From positions 9,927,501 to 9,991,500 of the forward strand of contig NZ_CP127173.1 in NCBI RefSeq assembly GCF_030264295.1: DNA of 64,000 nucleotides, read 5' to 3'. Positions 8,922 through 16,633 of this stretch are shown piece by piece. Position numbers and translations under genes: made by a program. Below the pieces are notes generated by a model that saw nothing but the letters and a program-made list of their open reading frames with translations, was not told the origin of the DNA and searched no databases. The DNA is from Amycolatopsis nalaikhensis (GTDB taxonomy: Bacteria > Actinomycetota > Actinomycetes > Mycobacteriales > Pseudonocardiaceae). Within the stretch, counting starts at the first letter, position 1. Each line of letters opens with the position of its first letter.

Positions 8922-9110
8922 GTGGAACCCAAGTCCGACGTCCGGCACGGAAAGCTTCGGCAGATCGCAGCGGCAGGCGCTGTGGTCCTCGCGGTGGGCG
9001 GGCTGTTAGCCCCGGTGTCGACCGCCCCGGCACCGGTGAACACCACCGTCACATTCGCCGCGTCCGCCAAGCCCGGCGGTGGCGGTGGCGGCGGCAACAC
9101 CGGCAACTGA
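8922..9110 (+). CDS. Small secreted glycine-rich peptide
   Basis: A 62-residue product starting at GTG 8922 with a good ribosome-binding site (AAAGGAGA, about 6 bases upstream). It has a classical Sec signal: basic n-region (RHGKLRQ), hydrophobic core AAAGAVVLAVGGLLA and a probable cleavage after the STAPAP or TFAASA region. The mature tail is tiny and ends in a GGGGGGG run plus NTGN. No family was recognised. Because a ribosome-binding site, signal peptide and stop coincide, I consider it real. It lies between the desaturase and a convergent hypothetical gene, with a hairpin just downstream. Confidence 0.6.
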   Translation: MEPKSDVRHGKLRQIAAAGAVVLAVGGLLAPVSTAPAPVNTTVTFAASAKPGGGGGGGNTGN

Positions 9111-9136
9111 TAGAGCCCGGGTCAGCGCACGGGGCA

Positions 9137-9186
9137 GGAAATCCTCGTCACCAGACGTGGCACCACGGGTGGTCACGAGGATTTCC
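9137..9186. terminator. Inverted repeat between convergent genes
   Basis: GGAAATCCTCGT (9137-9148) is the exact reverse complement of 9175-9186, giving a 12-bp stem. The right arm covers the last codons and stop of the leftward gene ending at 9173. It may serve as a bidirectional terminator. There is no T-run. Confidence 0.5.
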
Positions 9187-10366
9187 ACCTGAAGGCGATG
9201 CCGTAGTTCTCCCGTGGATGACACCCTTCGGCGAAGGTGTGCCGGACGAAACCGTCCTCGACGGAAAGCAGGTGTGGATCACCGTCCGGCGGTTGACGCG
9301 TTCGCTCGAAATCCAATTGTTCCGCATACCACCAGCACGCCGCGGGAAGGCATCTCGCGTCGAAGCTCAGCTGGATGGTCAGGCCACCGACCGGCTTGCC
9401 ACCCGTATCGCGTTCGCCGGGCGCGATGCCGTGGTGGTCGATCTCGACGTCGAGCCAACGGCGTTCTTCATCGAGGTGCCCGTCGAGCGCCTCGGACACG
9501 AAGCTGTAGCGCTCACCCTTCCGCAGCGTCCGGCGAAAGCGCAGGCGCGCCTGCGCCGGATCACCGGGATGGGGACCGCGGGATGCGACCAGACGGCACG
9601 CCCAAAGGGCCGTCACCGGTATCTCTTCCAAGTCGTGTGTCCAGCCGGTAAGGGCATGGACGTCATAACCGTCGACGCCGTCCTCACACGCGATGATGTC
9701 GCGTTCGGTGATCCTTCGCCGCACGGTTCGGCGGTGCATGACCGCGGTGACGACCATGCGTTCCACGAACACCGGCTGCGCCCCTCTCGAAGCAGCTCGC
9801 GCCCGCCAGCCGACGCGCTCGTCGTTCGCGACTTCCATCGCCGCTCGCCCGATGTCGATGTAGCCTCGCCAGCCCGGCTCGTCCAGCGAAGCCAGTTTCT
9901 CCGCAAGGCCGACGGCCAACGCGGTGAGCGCCCACCGCCAGGCTTGGTGCATCGGAGTCGTGGTGGTGGGCGACGGATCGCCGAAGACACCCGGTAGCAC
10001 CATCAACTGCCGGAAGCGGTCGCCCAGCGTGGCCTTCCATCCGGTCTCGCCCGGCGCCGGCGGTACCCGGAACGCGGCCATCAATGCGCTGCGGCGGCGC
10101 GTGTTCCCGGCGGCGGCGATCTCGTCGACGATCAAGCCCCACAGGGCGAGTGCTCGCGACTCGATCGTCTCCGCGGAAAGGGACGCCGTCGGTGCCGCCA
10201 AGGCGCCAAGCACGGCAGCCGACTCGCTCGCCGGTTCTTCGATCGCGCTGCGGAGGAATTGCAGCGGCTCGCCGTCTTTGCGTCTCGCCAGCCAGCGGAG
10301 CGCGGCTTCGATTTCCGCCGGCGAAGTCGTCTCCTCGACATGCTCGCTGTCCATCCGGATGGTCAC
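9173..10366 (-). CDS. Hypothetical protein of unknown family, about 397 residues
   Basis: No family recognised. The product is soluble, rich in Arg, Glu and Trp, with no signal peptide or membrane segment. The N-terminal half is helical (SPAEIEAALRWLARRKDGEP, then SAAVLGALAAPTASLSAETI and RALALWGLIVDEIAAAGNTR). The C-terminal third (from LRKGERYSFVSEALDGH) looks beta-rich and has clustered Cys/Trp (CLPAACWWYAEQLDF). Start choice: GTG 10366 follows GGAGGGC at a proper distance; TTG 10399 and ATG 10354 are alternatives. Its upstream region (10367-10550) is noticeably richer in A/T than the surroundings and separates it from a small rightward gene, which together suggest an acquired patch. Function unknown. 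Confidence 0.7.
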   Translation of the reverse strand: MTIRMDSEHVEETTSPAEIEAALRWLARRKDGEPLQFLRSAIEEPASESAAVLGALAAPTASLSAETIESRALALWGLIVDEIAAAGNTRRRSALMAAFRVPPAPGETGWKATLGDRFRQLMVLPGVFGDPSPTTTTPMHQAWRWALTALAVGLAEKLASLDEPGWRGYIDIGRAAMEVANDERVGWRARAASRGAQPVFVERMVVTAVMHRRTVRRRITERDIIACEDGVDGYDVHALTGWTHDLEEIPVTALWACRLVASRGPHPGDPAQARLRFRRTLRKGERYSFVSEALDGHLDEERRWLDVEIDHHGIAPGERDTGGKPVGGLTIQLSFDARCLPAACWWYAEQLDFERTRQPPDGDPHLLSVEDGFVRHTFAEGCHPRENYGIAFRWKSS

Positions 10367-10550
10367 GGCGCCCTCCGCTACCCCGACGAAGATCGACAAT
10401 TCACAACAAGCCTGGACAACGGCGCGATCGGTGACGACAAGGGAGACGCAACGAGAAACTCATCCCGAGAACAAAAGATCATTTCCGCTGCCTCGCGCCA
10501 CCAGTCACCATTGCCCGTGCGTACTAGTACACCGATAAAGGGGTAGCACA

Positions 10551-10724
10551 GTGGCCAAGGAAAGAACAAGCAAACCCCCGCGCGACCGCAGGCTGCGGGA
10601 GTTGGTCAAGGCCGGTCTGACCGGGGTCGGCGGACTCTACCTGCTCACCGGCTCGCTCGCCGTGACCACAATCGGCGCGGTTGTCGCGCTCGCGCTGGCT
10701 GCCGTGCAGCAGGCCGCGCGATGA
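10551..10724 (+). CDS. Small single-span membrane protein, 57 residues
   Basis: GTG 10551 opens a 57-residue frame: a basic N terminus (AKERTSKPPRDRRLRELVK) followed by two short hydrophobic stretches, AGLTGVGGLYLLTGSLAV and TIGAVVALALAAVQQ. It is preceded by GGGGTAGCACA, a weak ribosome-binding site. Its TGA (10722-10724) directly abuts the TAA of the convergent ATP-grasp gene (10725-10727), with no intergenic base. Real by composition and context, but too short to assign; it might be a membrane-anchored regulatory peptide. Confidence 0.55.
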   Translation: MAKERTSKPPRDRRLRELVKAGLTGVGGLYLLTGSLAVTTIGAVVALALAAVQQAAR

Positions 10725-11585
10725 TTACGTCAGTTGCTGCCGCACCGCCGAGGCGAACCGCATCGCTGCCGACGGGTCCGTCTGGCGGAAGCCCAACGAC
10801 GGCTCCGTCAGCTCCAGCTCCAGCAGCAACGGCTTCCCGTCCGCACCCCGGACCACGTCCACCCGCGCGTACAGCAGCTCCGCCCGCAGGATGCCCAGCA
10901 CCGCCGTCGCCGCGTCAAGCACGTCCTCCGCCAACGCCACCGCGTCCGAAGGCGGCGAAGCCGGGGCCAGCTCCTCCGACAGGTACAGCCCCGAAGCGTC
11001 CATTGTGGAACCCAGCATCGCGCCCTTGGCGAACGCGTGCGAGTAGATCCCGCCCAGGTACACCAACGCCAGCTCACCGGATGTGTCCACACTGGACTGA
11101 TACGGCTGGATCAACGCCGTGTGACCCTCGGCGTGCAGCGACGCCAGGTGCGCCGAAGCGTCTTCACCGGCAGCGAAACGCGCCGCGCCGCGGGAACCCG
11201 CGCCGACAGACGGCTTCACCACGAAGTCCGATGACGGGAACCGCGCCTTGTCACCCGGCTCGACCAGCGAGGTCGGGACCACCGCGACACCCGCGTCGAG
11301 CAGCTCCGCCAAGTACGACTTGTCCGTGTTCCACCGCACCACCGCCGCGGAGTTGAACAACGACGGCACCGACTCGCACCAGTCCAGGAACTCGGCCCGG
11401 CGCGGTGCGTAGTCCCAGGTCGCGCGCAGCATCACCGCGTCGGCCGACGCGAAGTCCGCCCCCGAGTCCCAGGCCGCCCACGACACCGTGAAACCCAGTT
11501 CGCTCAGGGCCGGGAGCACCGCGTCGTCGTCTCCGTCGCCCGACGGCAGCTCCGCGCAGCTGACCAGGATCGCGCTGCGGCTCAC
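10725..11585 (-). CDS. ATP-grasp domain protein
   Basis: A 286-residue soluble protein resembling RimK/D-Ala-ligase type ATP-grasp enzymes, which couple ATP hydrolysis to carboxylate-amine ligation. The N-terminal Rossmann-like part begins SRSAILVSCAELPSGDGDDD. The ATP-binding lid includes DFVVKPSVGAGSRGAARFA, and the metal-binding end has LLYARVDVVRGADGKPLLLE followed by ELTEPSLGF. GTG 11585 overlaps the stop of the upstream 100-residue gene by 4 bases (GTGA), so the two are coupled. The substrate is unknown. Confidence 0.8.
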   Translation of the reverse strand: MSRSAILVSCAELPSGDGDDDAVLPALSELGFTVSWAAWDSGADFASADAVMLRATWDYAPRRAEFLDWCESVPSLFNSAAVVRWNTDKSYLAELLDAGVAVVPTSLVEPGDKARFPSSDFVVKPSVGAGSRGAARFAAGEDASAHLASLHAEGHTALIQPYQSSVDTSGELALVYLGGIYSHAFAKGAMLGSTMDASGLYLSEELAPASPPSDAVALAEDVLDAATAVLGILRAELLYARVDVVRGADGKPLLLELELTEPSLGFRQTDPSAAMRFASAVRQQLT

Positions 11586-11884
11586 CGGCCCGCCATCTTG
11601 CGGCGGTGCTCCGGGCCGATCTTCGTCGCCTGGACCGTCTCGGCGTCCCACTCGGCCGCTTCGAGGTCCTCGACGGCCTCGACCAGCGCCTCGCCGGTCG
11701 CGACGCTCGGCACCACGACGTCGCCCAGTGCGCCGTCGGCTCCGACCAGCACCACCCGGGCGCCCGCCCGGCCGATGTTCTCCACCACCGCACGGGACGG
11801 CTTGCCGTGCGCCTTCACGAACTTGCGCGCCGCGCCCAGCTGCGCACCCGACGGCGGGACGACGGTCTCTTCCGAATCAGCCAC
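11582..11884 (-). CDS. Conserved small hypothetical protein, 100 residues
   Basis: Small acidic soluble protein (ADSEETVVPPSGAQLGAARK at the start, later NIGRAGARVVLVGADGALGD and TKIGPEHRRKMAGR) encoded just upstream of, and translationally coupled to, the ATP-grasp gene. I recognise the general look of a conserved actinobacterial hypothetical protein but no assigned function. GTG 11884 is preferred over a start 21 bases further upstream because the upstream codons (LVIVRD) look non-coding. The coupling suggests a partner or carrier for the ATP-grasp enzyme, which is inference only. Confidence 0.65.
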   Translation of the reverse strand: MADSEETVVPPSGAQLGAARKFVKAHGKPSRAVVENIGRAGARVVLVGADGALGDVVVPSVATGEALVEAVEDLEAAEWDAETVQATKIGPEHRRKMAGR

Positions 11885-11976
11885 GTCCCGAACGATAACC
11901 AACAACCGGCCCGGGCGCGGAACAGCGTGGCGTCGGCCATAGTTGTGCCTGGGAGAACCCGACCCGAGGAGGACGC

Positions 11977-12945
11977 ATGCCCACCGCAGTGCAGGTGACG
12001 AAGACCGGCGGCCCGGAAGTGCTCGAACCGGCCGAAGTGGACGTCCGGGCCCCGGAGGCCGGCGAGCTGCTGGTCGACGTCGCCGCGGCCGGCGTCAACT
12101 ACATCGACACCTACCAGCGCCAGGGCATCTACCCGATGGACGTGCCGTTCGTGCTGGGCCTCGAGGGCGCGGGCACGGTCGTGGAGGCGGGCGCCGAAAG
12201 CGGCTTCGCCCCGGGCGACCGCGTCGCCTGGCAGGGGTCGATCGGCAGCTACGCGGCACGCAAGCTCGTGCCCGCGTCGGTGGCGGTGAAGGTGCCCGAA
12301 GGCGTCTCCCTCGAGACGGCGGCCGCGACGATGCTGCAGGGCATGACGGCGCACTACCTGGTGGCGTCGACGTTCGAGGTCAAGCCGGGCCACGACGTAC
12401 TCATTCACGCGGCGGCGGGCGGCGTCGGGCTGCTGCTGGTCCAGCTGGCGAAGGCGCGCGGGGCCCGCGTGATCGGCACGGTGTCGACCGAGGAGAAGGC
12501 GAAGCTGGCCCGCGAAGCCGGCGCCGACGAGGTCATCCGCTACGACCGCGAGGACTTCGCCAAGATCACCCGCGACCTCACCGGCGGCGAGGGTGTGGAC
12601 GTCGTTTACGACGGCGTCGGCAAGGACACCTTCGACGGCAGCCTGGCCAGCCTGAAGGTCCGCGGGCTGCTGGCCCTGTTCGGCGCGTCGAGCGGCCCGG
12701 TGCCGCCGGTGGACCCGCAGCGCCTCAACTCCGGCGGCTCGCTCTACCTGACTCGCCCGACGTCGGCGCACTACACGCGCACGCGCGAGGAGATCGACTG
12801 GCGCTCGAAGGAGCTGTTCGACGCGATCCAGGCGGGCGAGCTGACCATCCGCATCGGCGGCAAGTACCCGCTCGCCGACGCCCGCCAGGCCCACGAGGAC
12901 CTGCAGGCCCGCCGCACCACCGGCAAGCTGCTGCTCATCCCCTGA
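11977..12945 (+). CDS. qor: NADPH:quinone oxidoreductase (zeta-crystallin type)
   Basis: Medium-chain dehydrogenase/reductase that reduces quinones with NADPH. The 322 residues show the N-terminal GroES-like catalytic fold (GVNYIDTYQRQGIYP, then VPFVLGLEGAGTV) without the zinc ligands of alcohol dehydrogenases. The nucleotide-binding motif is IHAAAGGVGLLLVQLAK (about 143-159). The C terminus has the family's GGSLYLTRPTSAHYTRTREE. ATG 11977 has a strong ribosome-binding site, GAGGAGG, 4-5 bases upstream. An equivalent qor gene lies near ctaA/ctaB in M. tuberculosis (Rv1454c), consistent with conserved order. Confidence 0.92.
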   Translation: MPTAVQVTKTGGPEVLEPAEVDVRAPEAGELLVDVAAAGVNYIDTYQRQGIYPMDVPFVLGLEGAGTVVEAGAESGFAPGDRVAWQGSIGSYAARKLVPASVAVKVPEGVSLETAAATMLQGMTAHYLVASTFEVKPGHDVLIHAAAGGVGLLLVQLAKARGARVIGTVSTEEKAKLAREAGADEVIRYDREDFAKITRDLTGGEGVDVVYDGVGKDTFDGSLASLKVRGLLALFGASSGPVPPVDPQRLNSGGSLYLTRPTSAHYTRTREEIDWRSKELFDAIQAGELTIRIGGKYPLADARQAHEDLQARRTTGKLLLIP

Positions 12946-12955
12946 CCGGCACTTT

Positions 12956-12993
12956 CCCGTGAAAAGTGCCGCCCGGGGCGGCGCTTTCACGGG
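12956..12993. terminator. Terminator hairpin between qor and the FKBP gene
   Basis: CCCGTGAAA (12956-12964) pairs with TTTCACGGG (12985-12993), and GCCGCCC (68-74) pairs with GGGCGGC (76-82), giving a long interrupted stem between two convergent genes. Confidence 0.55.
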
Positions 12994-13001
12994 GAGAGCC
13001 C

Positions 13002-13568
13002 TCAGCCCTTGTCGGTCGGGACCGAGACGGCGTCGGTGACGAAGACCAGCGTCTCGTTGGGCTCGATGCCGCGGCCGCCCTGGCCGTAGGCCAGGTCTGG
13101 CGGGATGATCAGCAGCCGGCGGCCGCCCTGCTTGATGCCCTCCAGGCCCTTGTCCCAGCCCGGGATGACCTCGCCCGCGCCGAGGTTCAGGTCGAACGTC
13201 TCGCCGCGGTCGTAGGAGTTGTCCAGCACCTTCCGGTCCGACCACGTCACCAGCAGGTAGTTCATCTTGAGCGGCTGGCCGGCCTTCGCGCCGTTGCCGG
13301 TGCCCTCCGACAGGTCCTTGGTGATCAGCTTCTTCGGCGGGTCGCAGTCGTCGGGGATGGTGATCGCCGGCTTCTCGCCGAACTTGCCCGTCGTCTTGAT
13401 GTCGTCCGCGGTGCACTCGCGGCCCTTGCTCTGGGTCGCCTGGGCGGCGTCGGACGACGGCACGGACGGGCCCGCCGGGGCGGCCGTCTGGGTCTTGGCG
13501 TCCTGGCCGCACGCGGCCAGCGACAACGCCGCCGCGGCGACGACCACGATCTTCCCGATCTTCTGCAT
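13002..13568 (-). CDS. FKBP-type peptidyl-prolyl isomerase lipoprotein
   Basis: Extracytoplasmic folding catalyst that isomerises prolyl bonds. The 188 residues begin with a lipoprotein signal: basic MQKIGK, hydrophobic VVVAAAALSLA and lipobox LAAC with Cys20 as the lipidation site. After a low-complexity linker, the FKBP domain fills the C-terminal half (LKMNYLLVTWSDRKVLDNSY, GAGEVIPGWDKGLEGIKQGG, RRLLIIPPDLAYGQGGRG; the final YG-x-G-ending and VFVTDAVSV are standard). ATG 13568 is chosen because it starts the signal peptide. It lies 10 bases after the helD-like gene and is probably cotranscribed with it. Confidence 0.92.
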   Translation of the reverse strand: MQKIGKIVVVAAAALSLAACGQDAKTQTAAPAGPSVPSSDAAQATQSKGRECTADDIKTTGKFGEKPAITIPDDCDPPKKLITKDLSEGTGNGAKAGQPLKMNYLLVTWSDRKVLDNSYDRGETFDLNLGAGEVIPGWDKGLEGIKQGGRRLLIIPPDLAYGQGGRGIEPNETLVFVTDAVSVPTDKG

Positions 13569-13578
13569 GCGAGGCACC

Positions 13579-15810
13579 CTAGCCAAGCACGGAGAGTGCC
13601 GGAACGTCGTCACCGGTCCGGACCACGCCGAGCCGCCGGGTGGCGCGCGTCAGCGCGACGTACAGGTCGTTGAGCCCGCGCGGCGAACCCGCGACGACCT
13701 CGTCCGGCGCGACCAGCACCACCGAGTCGAACTCCAGGCCCTTCGCCCGCTCGACGGTCAGCACGCTCAGCCGTTCGTCGGGCGAGCCGAGCAGCGCGGA
13801 CACCTCATCCAGCCGGCCGGACGGCACCAGGACCGCCACCGTGCCACCGTCCACTTCGGACAGCTCGCGCGCCGCCAGCCCCGGCAGCTCCGAGACGGGA
13901 GCGCGCACCGACCACGGCGGCACCCCGGTCTCCCGCACCGAAGACGGCGCCGACAGCGCCGGATCCACCTCCGCGAGCACCCGCGCGGCGACGGCCATGA
14001 TCTCGGCGGGCGTCCGGTAGTTCACGGTCAGCTGCTCCAGCCGCCACCGGACCTCGACGTAGGGCGAGAGCACCTCGCCCCACGACCGCGCGCCCCCGGC
14101 GGCGCCGGTCTGCGCGACGTCCCCGACCAGCGTCATCGACCGGTTCGGCGAGCGCCGCATCAGCAGCCGCCAGTCCATCGCCGACAGCTCCTGCGCCTCG
14201 TCGACGATCACGTGCCCGAACGTCCACGTCCGGTCCTGCGCGGCGCGCTGGGCGGCGGTCAGCTCGCTGCGCGCCTGCTGGCGTTCGGCGAACAGCTCGG
14301 CGTCGAGGACGTCGGAGACGCGCAGCAGCTCCTCGTCGATGATCTCTTCGTCCTGCTCGAGGATGTCGAGCACGCCCTCGGCGTACGCGCGATCCTCGCG
14401 CTCACGGCGTTTGCGCTCGACGCGGGCCTCGGTGTCGTCGACGCCGATCAGCTCGGCCAGCTCGTCGAGCAGCGGCACGTCGGCGGGCGTCCAGCGCGCG
14501 TCGCGGCCGCTCTCCAGCAGCGCGCGGTCTTCCTCCGGCAGGAGCTTCCGGGCGGCGCTGTCGAGCCGTTCGCGGTCGGCGAACAGGTCGTCGAGCACGC
14601 CTTCGGGCGTCAGCACCGGCCACAGTTCGTTCAGCGCCGCCGCGATGTTCTCGTCCGCGGCGAGCTCGGCGCGGATGTCGGCCAGGTCCTGGCCGTCGAG
14701 GAGGTCCTCCCCGAGCTTCCGGGCGGCCTGGCGGGTCAGGGCGTCGAGGACGTCGGAGACGAAGAGGCGCCGCGCGGGGTTGTGCGGGCGCCGCGACCGG
14801 CGGGCGCGGGTGCGGGCGTCGGTGCAGGTCTTGCGGTCGAGCTTGAGGACGTCGTGCTCGTACTCGATCTCCATGACCGGTTCGGGCACGCGCTGGCGGT
14901 CGCGGACGGCGTTGGCCAGCACGTCGGCCATCACCAGCCGCCCCTTGACCTCGGTGGTTTCGCGCGGCTCGACGCCGTCGGCGTCCAGGCCCGGGTAGAG
15001 CTGGCCGATGGTGGCGAGCAGCACGCCGGTCTCGCCGAGCGACGGCAGGACCTGGCCGATGTAGCGCAGGAAGGTACTGTTCGGGCCGACGACGAGCACG
15101 CCGCGGGTGGTGAGCTGCTGGCGGTGCGTGTAGAGCAGGTAGGCGGCGCGGTGCAGCGCGACGGCGGTCTTGCCGGTGCCGGGACCGCCTTGCACGACCA
15201 TGACGCCGCCGAGCGGCGCGCGGATGATGCGGTCCTGCTCGGCCTGGATGGTGGCGACGATGTCGCTCATCTCACCGGTGCGACGCTGTTCGAGCGCGGC
15301 CAGCAGCGCGGCCTCCCCGGCGAGCCCGAGGTCTTGACCTTGGTCGGCGGCGGTGAGGTCGAGGATCTCGTCGTCGAAGCCGGTGACCTTGCGGGTCAGC
15401 GACCGCAGGTGCCGCCGCCGTCGCACGCCTTCGGGCGACGCGGCGGTGGCGAGGTAGAAGGGCCGCGCGACGGGCGCCCGCCAGTCGACGAGGAGGGGCT
15501 TGTAGTCGTCGTCCTCGTCGAACAACCCGAGGCGGCCGATGTAGGTGGTTTCCTCGGCGCTCTCGGGGACGAAGTCGAGGCGCCCGAAGGCCAGCCCCTG
15601 CTCGACGGAGCCGAGCTGGGCGAGCCGGTCGGTGTAGAGGGTGGTGGCGACGTCGCGTTCGGTGCGCGCCTGCGGGGTGCCGCCGGTCTGCCGGAGGGTC
15701 TCGTCGAGGCGGCGCTGGGCGTCGAGGCGCTCGGCGTCGAGCTTCTCGTAGAGGGTGGTGACGTACGCCTGCTCGCGGGCGAGCTCGGCGGTGAAGTCGT
15801 CCGAAGACAA
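13579..15810 (-). CDS. helD: HelD-like UvrD-family helicase, RNA polymerase-associated
   Basis: Superfamily 1 ATPase resembling HelD, which in mycobacteria and Bacillus binds RNA polymerase and releases stalled complexes. The 743 residues have an N-terminal coiled-coil arm (AREQAYVTTLYEKLDAERLD), then FGRLDFVPES and IGRLGLFDED motifs of the family. Walker A is GGPGTGKT (208-215), later HVIVDEAQELS (Walker B), VGDVAQTG, TVNYRTP and TVERAKGLEFDSVVLV, ending with LYVALTRATRRL (motif VI). Start TTG 15810 follows AGGATCT. Some actinobacterial relatives (HelR) protect RNA polymerase from rifamycins. No rifamycin-associated element was seen upstream, so a resistance role is not supported here. Confidence 0.85.
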   Translation of the reverse strand: MSSDDFTAELAREQAYVTTLYEKLDAERLDAQRRLDETLRQTGGTPQARTERDVATTLYTDRLAQLGSVEQGLAFGRLDFVPESAEETTYIGRLGLFDEDDDYKPLLVDWRAPVARPFYLATAASPEGVRRRRHLRSLTRKVTGFDDEILDLTAADQGQDLGLAGEAALLAALEQRRTGEMSDIVATIQAEQDRIIRAPLGGVMVVQGGPGTGKTAVALHRAAYLLYTHRQQLTTRGVLVVGPNSTFLRYIGQVLPSLGETGVLLATIGQLYPGLDADGVEPRETTEVKGRLVMADVLANAVRDRQRVPEPVMEIEYEHDVLKLDRKTCTDARTRARRSRRPHNPARRLFVSDVLDALTRQAARKLGEDLLDGQDLADIRAELAADENIAAALNELWPVLTPEGVLDDLFADRERLDSAARKLLPEEDRALLESGRDARWTPADVPLLDELAELIGVDDTEARVERKRREREDRAYAEGVLDILEQDEEIIDEELLRVSDVLDAELFAERQQARSELTAAQRAAQDRTWTFGHVIVDEAQELSAMDWRLLMRRSPNRSMTLVGDVAQTGAAGGARSWGEVLSPYVEVRWRLEQLTVNYRTPAEIMAVAARVLAEVDPALSAPSSVRETGVPPWSVRAPVSELPGLAARELSEVDGGTVAVLVPSGRLDEVSALLGSPDERLSVLTVERAKGLEFDSVVLVAPDEVVAGSPRGLNDLYVALTRATRRLGVVRTGDDVPALSVLG

Positions 15811-15870
15811 AGATCCTGCTTTCGCCTCAAGGAAAAGAGCCGAACAAGTCTAACGGTCACTGCTGCGCGA

Positions 15871-16482
15871 TCATTCCGGCCGGAGGTCGCAGTACGGGTA
15901 GATCTCGCCGGGCCGGCCGGTGACGGGAAGCACCCGCTCCCCCACCGCGCACGACACGCTCGACGGCGGCAGCTGCTCCCCGCCGGTGAGGTGCCCGGAG
16001 GAGTCGCGGAAGAGCACGGCAGCTCCGCGGCTGGTCAGGGCCCGGCAGTTCGCCGAGGAGTAGCGAACGCCACCCGGCACGACGACAGCGCTCACCGGCG
16101 TGAAGCCGCCGAGAGCCTCGGGCGCGAGCCAAACCGTCGAACCGACCACCGGCCGGTCGAGCGCGACCCCGATCCGCTCCCCCGGGAGCAGCACCGGTAC
16201 CTCGACGGTCCGGCCACCGGACGTGACCGGGATCCGGTACGCGGCCAGCGTGCTGGTGTTCTCCAGCACAGCGGCACCCGGCCCCTGTTCGGCGACGCGG
16301 ACAGCGCCGCCGTCGGGTGCCGGGCCGGGGAGGGCCGTGATCCGGGACGGGATGGCGCAGCCCGTGCCGAGCAGCTGGTTCGTGTCGAGCGACACCCTGC
16401 CGCGACCGAGGAGGGCCAGCAGCCCGAAGACGACGACCGCGACCGCGCCGACGCCGATCTTCTTGATCATCGGAGTTCTCAC
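15871..16482 (-). CDS. Membrane-anchored exported protein of unknown function
   Basis: 203 residues with an N-terminal signal-anchor (MIKKIGVGAVAVVVFGLLALLG, about 5-26) and a beta-rich extracytoplasmic domain of about 175 residues. Four cysteines could form two disulfides (GTGCAIPS, SSANCRAL, SVSCAVGE, PYCDLRPE). No family recognised. GTG 16482 overlaps by 4 bases (GTGA) a short upstream frame (16479-16589). It lies between ctaB and helD, all leftward. Confidence 0.7.
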   Translation of the reverse strand: MRTPMIKKIGVGAVAVVVFGLLALLGRGRVSLDTNQLLGTGCAIPSRITALPGPAPDGGAVRVAEQGPGAAVLENTSTLAAYRIPVTSGGRTVEVPVLLPGERIGVALDRPVVGSTVWLAPEALGGFTPVSAVVVPGGVRYSSANCRALTSRGAAVLFRDSSGHLTGGEQLPPSSVSCAVGERVLPVTGRPGEIYPYCDLRPE

Positions 16483-16589
16483 GAACCGGCCACCACGGAG
16501 ACCATGGTTCGCGCGGCGGACTGCCAGGTCGTGGTCTCGCCACAGCCCGTTCCTCGGGGATCCTCCGCGTCGCCGAGCAGCTCCGCCAC
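16479..16589 (-). CDS. Possible short ORF or gene remnant upstream of the exported protein
   Basis: A frame ending in TGA at 16481-16479 reads VAELLGDAEDPRGTGCGETT and on to VVAGS from GTG 16589. The open frame extends upstream to about the ctaB stop (LRRAEVGADHTSSPER). Amino-acid composition looks coding and the stop forms a GTGA overlap with the next gene. It could be a tiny leader gene or the truncated tail of a lost gene. No family recognised. Confidence 0.25.
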   Translation of the reverse strand: MAELLGDAEDPRGTGCGETTTWQSAARTMVSVVAGS

Positions 16590-16633
16590 CCGCTCGGGTG
16601 ATGACGTGTGGTCGGCGCCGACCTCGGCGCGTC

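Noticed and set aside
15811..15870. Rifamycin-associated element upstream of the HelD-like gene
   Set aside because: The inverted-repeat consensus I recall is not present in the upstream sequence.
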